A stretch of DNA of 10,396 nucleotides. Source: Actinomycetes bacterium (lineage in GTDB: Bacteria; Actinomycetota; Thermoleophilia; BMS3ABIN01). Numbering within the stretch: position 1 is the first letter of the stretch; every line of letters starts with the position of its first letter. Made by a program: the position numbers and the translations under genes. Below the pieces are notes generated by a model. The model was not told the origin of the DNA. It was given only the letters and a program-made list of their open reading frames with translations, and did not search any database. The stretch lies in the NCBI GenBank assembly GCA_021790075.1, contig JAJYIN010000061.1:1-10396 (forward strand). Direction: 5' to 3'. This document shows positions 5,559-10,396 of the stretch, one piece after another.

Positions 5559-7982
5559 TTGCACTTAACACCTCACATTGGCTTGCGTACCAAGCTATCA
5601 GTCCTGATCGCATTGCTGGTGCTGGCGCTATCGGCCGTGCTTACCTACTCTGCGTCCCGCTACCTCACTGATGCGATCAATGAAGAATTCGTGGAGCACG
5701 CTGAATCCATCGCCGGCTTTCTCGAGGCCAGCGCCTGGAATTCCGAGGGAGAACCACTCAGCACTCACCTGCAAAAAAGAATCGATGCCCTGATGGAGCA
5801 TAACGGCGAGCTGGAAAAGGTATCCGTGTATGCGGCTGGTCCGGACGGCAGCGTCCATAACATTGCCAGCAGTGACCCGGCGGCCGTAGGTGAACTGGCG
5901 GGGGCTGATGCCTCTGGGCCAATCTCGACCGGCCAGACGCGATTCGTAGAAGCTGATGACGACGCCAATGCGTCATCAAGACCCAAAGAGGACTCGCTGC
6001 AAGGGGCTGCCGAACTGCTTTCTCCTCTCCACGACCAGTACGGAAATGTCCTCGCTTCGGTGGGGGTCTATATAGATACCGGCCCCCGCGATAGTCTCAT
6101 CCGCTCCCAACTGATCCGCTTCGCCATCATCACCAACCTGGGGCTGCTGGCATTGCTGGTTGCGCTTTATTTTTCCTTTAACCGCATGATGATCAAGCCA
6201 ATTAAGAGTTTAATTGCCGCAACCGGCAGGCTGCGCCAGTCAGAACTGAGGGATAGCCCCGTAGGCGTCGAGCGCCATGACGAGATCGGTGAGCTGGCGC
6301 GGGCATTTGAAAAGCTTTCCGAGTCGCTTGGCTCTCGGGACGAGGAAGTAGGCCTGCTTCTGAATACCAGCGCCGCCGTGTCTTCGACCCTGCATTTTGA
6401 CAAGATTCTTCAAACGCTAAGCGAAAAAATCGCCAGCTCCCAAAGAGTGACCTACTGCCGGATCGCGCTCCTGGAGCCCGGCAGCCATACGTTGACAGTC
6501 AAGGCGGCATCCCCCGCACGGGACATGGATTGGGAATACGGCATCGGCCATCAGTTGGACCTGGGAGCAGCCCTGCATCATGCATGGGTCATCGAATCCG
6601 GTAGGCCCAGGGTACTGAGGGCGAATGGGAAAGGCGAACTTTCCCAGGACGGCATCGATCTGGAAAGGGAATGGGCGCTGACCCCCGATACCAAGTCGGC
6701 CCTGTTACTCCCCCTCAAATCCAAAGATGAGGTTATCGGCATCGTCACGCTCGGAGAAGTCAGGAGCTGGGAGCGAACCCCGTTTTCAGCCAATAAGATC
6801 GACTTTTACCAGACCCTGATCAACCAGACAGCCGTCGCCATTGAGAACGCTTCACTCTACGAAAAAACCGAATGGCAAGTGCGCGAACTGTCGGCCATGC
6901 ATAAGATCAGCCAGGACTTCACCTCCAGCCTCAACTACCAGGAAGTGATCAGTGTCGTGGCCCATCGCGTCGGTAGCCTTATCGGCGCCCAGTACGCCTC
7001 GGTCCTGTTGCCCGAAGAATCCCACCGCTATCTGAACATCGTCGCCAATTACAATCTCTCTTCTGAATATGTGTGGTCCATCAATAAAAAACGGCGCATT
7101 CCGCTGGGAGTGGGCCCCCTGGGCAAAGCTTTCACAGAAAAGGCTCCCTTCGTGGTAGCCGACGTCCTTGCGGATTCCAGCTATGAAAACTGGAAGCATA
7201 TCGCATCCATCCAGGGATATTCCTCACTGATAGCCCTGCCGCTCCTGGCCAAGAACGCCAGCATCGGCGTCATCTGCATATATTTCGCCGAAACACGCGA
7301 CCTGAAGAAAGATGAAATAGACCTGCTCACAACAGCTGCCAACGAGGCCGCCATCGCCATCGAGAACGCCCGCATGTACGAGGACCTGCAGGAGGCGTTT
7401 GTCGGCACCATTCGCTCACTTGCCGAGACCATCGATGCCAAGGACACGTACACCAGAGGCCACTCTGAGCGCGTCTCGTTATATGGGGAAGCCATCGCCC
7501 GGGGCCTGGGTCTGGCAGGCGAGGAACTGGAGACCATCCGCTATGCAGGATATCTTCATGACGTCGGCAAAATTGGCATCCCTGACGCCATCCTGACAAA
7601 ACCTGGCAAACTGACACTGGAAGAATTCAAGGTAATCAAGAAGCATCCGAGGCTGAGCGAACGGATCCTCAAGCCGGTCGGCTTCCCCTACCAGGTCCAG
7701 CCTATCGTTTGTCACCATCACGAGCGATTTGACGGCCGGGGTTATCCGGATGGCCTGTCAGGTGCGGAAATCCCCCTGGGCGCACGCATTCTGTTCGTCG
7801 CCGATGCTTATGAAGCTATGACCTCAGACCGGCCGTACCGCAAGGCACTGTCAACCGACAGAGCCCTTAAAGAGTTGAAAAACAATAGGGGCACCCAGTT
7901 CGATCCCAAAGTTGTCGACGCCCTGGTGAAGATAATTCTGGCGGGGGAGTCAAGACAGCCGCGGATGCGGATGGAGGCATGA
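5559..7982 (+). CDS. Membrane sensor with HAMP, two GAF domains and an HD-GYP cyclic-di-GMP phosphodiesterase
   Basis: The 807-residue protein reads as a transmembrane signalling enzyme. TM1 spans ~13-31, an extracytoplasmic sensor of unrecognised fold ~35-185, TM2 ~186-208, and HAMP ~209-262 (PIKSLIAATG...DEIGELARAFEKL). Two GAF-type domains follow (~279-430 and ~457-602); each ends in the helix signature AVAIENASLYE or AIAIENARMYE. The C-terminal HD-GYP domain (~612-795) has GHSERV (H635), LHDVGKIGIPDAIL (H667, D668), HPRLSERIL (H696), HHERFDGRGYP (H720, H721, GYP 728-730) and D749, so the metal ligands appear intact. HD-GYP enzymes hydrolyse cyclic-di-GMP. The TTG start at 5559 is supported by AGGG (5548-5551) seven bases upstream; the TTG at 5583 is an alternative. 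It follows the operon terminator and so is a new transcription unit. The ligand is unknown. Confidence 0.92.
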   Translation: MHLTPHIGLRTKLSVLIALLVLALSAVLTYSASRYLTDAINEEFVEHAESIAGFLEASAWNSEGEPLSTHLQKRIDALMEHNGELEKVSVYAAGPDGSVHNIASSDPAAVGELAGADASGPISTGQTRFVEADDDANASSRPKEDSLQGAAELLSPLHDQYGNVLASVGVYIDTGPRDSLIRSQLIRFAIITNLGLLALLVALYFSFNRMMIKPIKSLIAATGRLRQSELRDSPVGVERHDEIGELARAFEKLSESLGSRDEEVGLLLNTSAAVSSTLHFDKILQTLSEKIASSQRVTYCRIALLEPGSHTLTVKAASPARDMDWEYGIGHQLDLGAALHHAWVIESGRPRVLRANGKGELSQDGIDLEREWALTPDTKSALLLPLKSKDEVIGIVTLGEVRSWERTPFSANKIDFYQTLINQTAVAIENASLYEKTEWQVRELSAMHKISQDFTSSLNYQEVISVVAHRVGSLIGAQYASVLLPEESHRYLNIVANYNLSSEYVWSINKKRRIPLGVGPLGKAFTEKAPFVVADVLADSSYENWKHIASIQGYSSLIALPLLAKNASIGVICIYFAETRDLKKDEIDLLTTAANEAAIAIENARMYEDLQEAFVGTIRSLAETIDAKDTYTRGHSERVSLYGEAIARGLGLAGEELETIRYAGYLHDVGKIGIPDAILTKPGKLTLEEFKVIKKHPRLSERILKPVGFPYQVQPIVCHHHERFDGRGYPDGLSGAEIPLGARILFVADAYEAMTSDRPYRKALSTDRALKELKNNRGTQFDPKVVDALVKIILAGESRQPRMRMEA

Positions 7983-8107
7983 GGGAACGTCAACGCCAGC
8001 TTTATATCAAGGTTTGAGAACAATGCCAATTTACCGAAGAAGCTGGAAAGATTTGTGAAAGTTATCGGTCACCGTGGAATCAGTTGTCAGAAATGTGGGG
8101 GTAAAAA

Positions 8108-9001
8108 ATGAACGCGTCCCATGCGGTCTTTCACATCACCGGACAAATCGTCGCCGCGGCAGGGGATAAAGAAATATTCCCGGCAATCCTCGAGGTGTTC
8201 AACCTCACGATTGCCATGGTGGCTTTCTATTTCGCCATCCGTGTGTTGCCTTCAATCTCCCTGGATACACGCAAACGCTCCTGGCTCTTCCTCAGCCTTG
8301 CCGCCATCACTTTCGGCGTTGCTGAAATCATCGGCACTCTGAAAGAGCTGGCCGAGATATCAGTCGTAGGCCTCTATGAGTCAACCGAAGCCGTGTTCGT
8401 TGTTCTCCTGGCAACCGGGTTCTTTTACCTTTATACAGAAGAGCACCGCGAGGCGCTCAGGCTCAGGCGCCAGTCCACAACGGACGACCTGACCAGCCTT
8501 TACACGCATGGCTTCTTTCAAACATACCTGCTCAACAAGGTAAGGAGCCTTCGTACCGACGGTAACAACCTGACCATCCTTTTCCTCGACATCGATGATT
8601 TCAAGCAGTACAACGACAAGTTCGGGCATCAGGAGGGTGACTACGTGCTGCAAAAAGTGGCCCAGACTATCCAGCAGGAAGCCCGTGGAGAAGACATCGC
8701 TTCGCGCTATGGCGGTGAAGAGTTCACCCTGATCCTCGGTTGCAACTTCGGAACCGCCTGCCGGGTCGCCGAAAGGCTGCGCTCAAGCGTCGAGGATCTC
8801 TGCTCGACGTTCTCAGATCCCAACATCAAACGCAGCATCACGGTTTCCATCGGCTTGGCCACATTCGGAAGAGACTCGGTCTCCGGCGAAAAGCTGGTTC
8901 AGATCGCTGATGCCCGCATGTATGAGGCCAAGAAGCGGGGCAAGAACCAGGTCTATTCCGGAGACGTCGATTTCAAGACGGTGGTAGCGCACACGGCGTG
9001 A
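8108..9001 (+). CDS. Membrane-bound GGDEF diguanylate cyclase
   Basis: This protein of 297 residues would make cyclic-di-GMP from two GTP. The N-terminal ~115 residues hold about three membrane helices (~27-46, 57-77, 86-108) without a recognised sensor domain. The GGDEF domain covers ~123-285: DDLTSLYTHGFF, FLDIDDFKQYNDKFGH and the active-site GGEEF at 202-206, which predicts activity. RGED (193-196), five residues before GGEEF, is the RxxD inhibitory site for product feedback. It ends with ADARMYEAKKRGKNQV, typical of the domain. The ATG at 8108 has GGGGGT (8097-8102) as a possible ribosome-binding site. The gene lies 125 bases after the HD-GYP gene on the same strand with no terminator between them, so the pair may be co-transcribed. 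A terminator follows. Confidence 0.93.
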   Translation: MNASHAVFHITGQIVAAAGDKEIFPAILEVFNLTIAMVAFYFAIRVLPSISLDTRKRSWLFLSLAAITFGVAEIIGTLKELAEISVVGLYESTEAVFVVLLATGFFYLYTEEHREALRLRRQSTTDDLTSLYTHGFFQTYLLNKVRSLRTDGNNLTILFLDIDDFKQYNDKFGHQEGDYVLQKVAQTIQQEARGEDIASRYGGEEFTLILGCNFGTACRVAERLRSSVEDLCSTFSDPNIKRSITVSIGLATFGRDSVSGEKLVQIADARMYEAKKRGKNQVYSGDVDFKTVVAHTA

Positions 9002-9065
9002 GCAATCCGGTATGCAATGCCCGCACCGGCCTCTACGGTGGGGCGATATTCAAACTGATACTCAT

Positions 9066-9088
9066 GGCCCGCGTCAAGCGGGCCTTTT
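9066..9088 (+). terminator. Intrinsic terminator after the GGDEF gene
   Basis: GGCCCGC (9066-9072) and GCGGGCC (9078-9084) form a perfect 7-bp stem with loop GTCAA, followed by TTTT (9085-9088). It lies 65 bases after the GGDEF stop codon. Confidence 0.85.
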
Positions 9089-9105
9089 CTCTGCCGATAC
9101 CTATA

Positions 9106-9137
9106 TTGAAAAAGTGGCGTTCCAACCCCATTACAAT
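9106..9137 (+). promoter_or_regulatory. Weak candidate promoter of the DUF4388-like gene
   Basis: TTGAAA (9106-9111) and TACAAT (9132-9137) each match the consensus at 5 of 6 positions, but the spacer is 20 bases, longer than the usual 16-18. It lies between the terminator and the next gene, where a promoter is expected. Confidence 0.3.
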
Positions 9138-9160
9138 TTGAAGGAAAGCGTGTTCCCCAC

Positions 9161-9862
9161 ATGATCCTCTGGGGAAAAATCAGCCAGTTTTCGGTATTCA
9201 TGGTCCTCCAGCTCCTGGCTAGCTATCACAAGTCCGGCCTGCTCGAAATCGAAGACAATGAAGAACGTGCGGTCATTTATCTGAAGGACGGATGCGTCGA
9301 GGCGGTTTCGGTGCCCCGCTCGGACCACTTGCTGGGAGCCAAGCTGGTGGCGGCCGGCGACCTTTCGCAAACCGATCTGAGGAAGATCATTCTTTCCGCA
9401 GCGCTCAAGGAAAACAAGCGCGAATTCCTGGGTTTGACCATCATGAAGAGCGGCCTTGTCGCCGCCAAGGCGATTGCCAGCTCCCTGGAAGAACAGGCCT
9501 ATGAGAACACGCTGGAACTCTCCAACTGGGTCGAAGGCACTTTCAAGTTCGTGGTCCCGCGCCAATCAGTGGATTTTCCTTTCTCCCCACACATCAACGT
9601 CCAGCACCTGCTGCTGGAGACAAGCCGGCGGCTGGATGAAGGCCAGCGTCCCACGAAGGCCAAACCCACGCCTCCCGAGGAAGAGCTGTGCGCCGGATGC
9701 ACTGCCAATTGCTCCCAGGAGCAGAAGGATAAGTATCTCAAGGACGGTATCTGCCTCTGGCGCACAATGCCGGTGATTGTCCGGGAGGCCATTTTCGCTC
9801 CCGAGGAACACGAATTCAAATATGATGACGAAGAGCGGGTCCGCGACCTTCCCTTCCTTTAG
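9161..9862 (+). CDS. DUF4388/PATAN-like protein with a C-terminal four-cysteine motif
   Basis: The 233-residue protein begins LWGKISQFSVFMVLQLLASYHKSG, the start pattern of DUF4388 (PATAN) domains. It continues with LLEIEDNEERAVIYLKDGCVEAV and the helical half (~70-130) ending ELSNWVEGTFKFV, which fits that family in order. DUF4388 proteins often occur with two-component and cyclic-di-GMP signalling, but no biochemical activity is established. After a charged, Pro-rich linker (~160-175) comes C177, C180, C184 and C198, spaced CxxCxxxC-x13-C, which could bind zinc or an Fe-S cluster (inference). No membrane segment is visible. The ATG at 9161 is the only start codon of its type nearby; AAGGA (9141-9145) is 15 bases away, too far for a normal ribosome-binding site. 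The stop TAG (9860-9862) abuts an insertion-sequence end. Confidence 0.8.
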   Translation: MILWGKISQFSVFMVLQLLASYHKSGLLEIEDNEERAVIYLKDGCVEAVSVPRSDHLLGAKLVAAGDLSQTDLRKIILSAALKENKREFLGLTIMKSGLVAAKAIASSLEEQAYENTLELSNWVEGTFKFVVPRQSVDFPFSPHINVQHLLLETSRRLDEGQRPTKAKPTPPEEELCAGCTANCSQEQKDKYLKDGICLWRTMPVIVREAIFAPEEHEFKYDDEERVRDLPFL

Positions 9863-10184
9863 GGGAACCTCTAACAATTCAGTATTTCGCTAATATTTCC
9901 ACTTTTTTCTTAAAAATTGGGCAGTTTACTCAAATCGGCCGGGGAAATTCGGCCAATATGGTTGATATTCTATCGTTATTTGCTTGCTTTCTTTGCCTTT
10001 GCCCGATTTCGGGCGCACTAAGGCCTTGGCCTATGCGGTCTTTAAGCCAAGCAGTTGCGTGTAGCGGCACATGTTGTAAACCAGATTGCGCATACCGATC
10101 TTGTGTGTAGCGCGGACCTGGCCCACACCCCGGATTAGTTTGCCGCCCATGCTACCGGCCTGAAAGCCAAAGACGTGCTCCAGC
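9863..10184 (-). mobile_element. Truncated IS5-type element (3' part), interrupted by an IS21-type element
   Basis: The element would start with GGGAACCTCT (9863-9872), an end of the kind I associate with IS5-group elements, directly after TTAG (9859-9862). TTAG fits the YTAR target preferred by IS5. The minus strand carries the last 50 codons of an IS5-type transposase (stop at 10031-10033). The 168 bases between the element end and that stop are AT-rich and hold no gene. A GCCCGA/TCGGGC inverted repeat (10001-10014) lies just beyond the transposase stop. The other half and terminal repeat are outside the window or destroyed, so the boundary at 9863 is inferred. Confidence 0.6.
10031..10184 (-). 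pseudogene. IS5-family transposase, C-terminal fragment only
   Basis: Read on the minus strand, 50 codons end in TAG (10033-10031). They contain LEHVFGFQAGSMGGKLIRG and IGMRNLVYNMCRYTQLLGL, the conserved C-terminus of IS5-type DDE transposases; the Glu in LEHVFG is the expected third catalytic acid. The frame is lost at 10184/10185, where the IS21-type terminal repeat begins, so the upstream part is cut off and no functional transposase is encoded here. Confidence 0.85.
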
Positions 10185-10191
10185 TGTCAAG

Positions 10192-10233
10192 TGACACCAA
10201 CATTCCCGAAGTTAAATGACAGCAACTTTCCCG
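10192..10233. repeat. Imperfect 17-bp direct repeats at the IS21-type end
   Basis: TGACACCAACATTCCCG (10192-10208) and TGACAGCAACTTTCCCG (10217-10233) agree at 15 of 17 positions and start 25 bases apart. IS21-family ends usually carry such multiple repeats as transposase binding sites. Confidence 0.7.
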
Positions 10234-10248
10234 CACCCGGCATGGGGT

Positions 10249-10396
10249 TTACTCCTTGAACATCACCTCCTTGTCCTTGAGCCGGTAGCTCCTGCCGCTG
10301 ATGCTGATGGCGTATGCGTGATGCAGCAGCCGGTCGAGCACCGCTGCTGCCAGCACCTCGTCGCTGGCAAAGAGTGATGACCATTCCCGGACGCTC
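10249..10396 (-). CDS. istB: IS21-family helper ATPase IstB, C-terminal fragment (cut by window edge)
   Basis: On the minus strand, a frame entering at the right edge ends with TAA (10251-10249). The 48 residues include FASDEVLAAAVLDRLLHHAY and SGRSYRLKDKE, the standard end of IstB, the AAA+ ATPase that helps IstA transpose IS21-type elements. The Walker motifs lie outside the window. A different minus frame over 10187-10384 is also open but shows no family similarity. Whether the full gene is intact cannot be judged here. Confidence 0.85.
   Translation of the reverse strand, partial: SVREWSSLFASDEVLAAAVLDRLLHHAYAISISGRSYRLKDKEVMFKE

Larger units (their letters stand above)
10185..10396 (-). 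mobile_element. IS21-type element, istB-side end (continues beyond window)
   Basis: The element appears to begin with TGTCAAGTGACA (10185-10196) and carries subterminal direct repeats typical of IS21-family ends. It includes the 3' end of istB on the minus strand and runs off the right edge. It sits inside the IS5-type transposase gene, so it inserted later. Its far end and target duplication are not visible. Confidence 0.75.

Noticed and set aside
7983..8107. Possible promoter or cyclic-di-GMP riboswitch before the GGDEF gene
   Set aside because: No hexamers with acceptable spacing and no GEMM-type core sequence could be found in these 125 bases.
10187..10384. Minus-strand open frame of 65 codons at the IS21-type end
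   Set aside because: It overlaps the istB fragment in another frame and has no IstB or other family similarity.

Overview
The window is GC-rich (by eye near 60%) bacterial chromosome. It carries housekeeping genes (metG, tatD), an iron-sulfur assembly operon, three signalling genes and, at the right edge, nested insertion-sequence debris. No rRNA, tRNA or CRISPR array was seen. The lineage is uncertain. A high-GC, possibly deep-branching actinomycetote (or another lineage with leaderless genes) fits three observations: a Thermus-type single-knuckle methionyl-tRNA synthetase next to tatD, genes that seem to start right behind a -10 hexamer, and a minimal Rrf2-IscS-IscU set. This is inference only.

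Layout, left to right. (1) 1-489: the tail of a protein rich in Ala, Pro and Ser that ends in one membrane segment. (2) 538-2828: metG and tatD, two bases apart and translationally linked. (3) 2951-5413: a probable promoter and dyad operator, then three genes. The first encodes an Rrf2-family Fe-S-type regulator fused to a TusA-like sulfur-carrier domain. The second is a class I cysteine desulfurase with unusual pyridoxal-phosphate-pocket residues, and the third is iscU. The operon ends in two hairpins; the second is a clear intrinsic terminator. (4) 5559-9001: two membrane-bound cyclic-di-GMP proteins, an HD-GYP phosphodiesterase (HAMP, two GAF domains) and a GGDEF cyclase with an intact inhibitory site, followed by a terminator. 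(5) 9161-9862: a DUF4388/PATAN-like protein with a four-cysteine motif. (6) 9863-10396: an IS5-type remnant that starts exactly at the previous stop codon and is itself interrupted by the end of an IS21-type element.

How the genes work together. The central operon is a compact sulfur relay. The desulfurase makes a persulfide, IscU builds the cluster, and the Rrf2 part probably reads Fe-S status and controls its own promoter. The fused TusA domain could let the same polypeptide also sense or carry sulfane sulfur. This fusion, together with the divergent desulfurase, is the most interesting content of the window. The HD-GYP and GGDEF genes form an opposed cyclic-di-GMP make-and-break pair, and the DUF4388 protein may belong to the same signalling neighbourhood.
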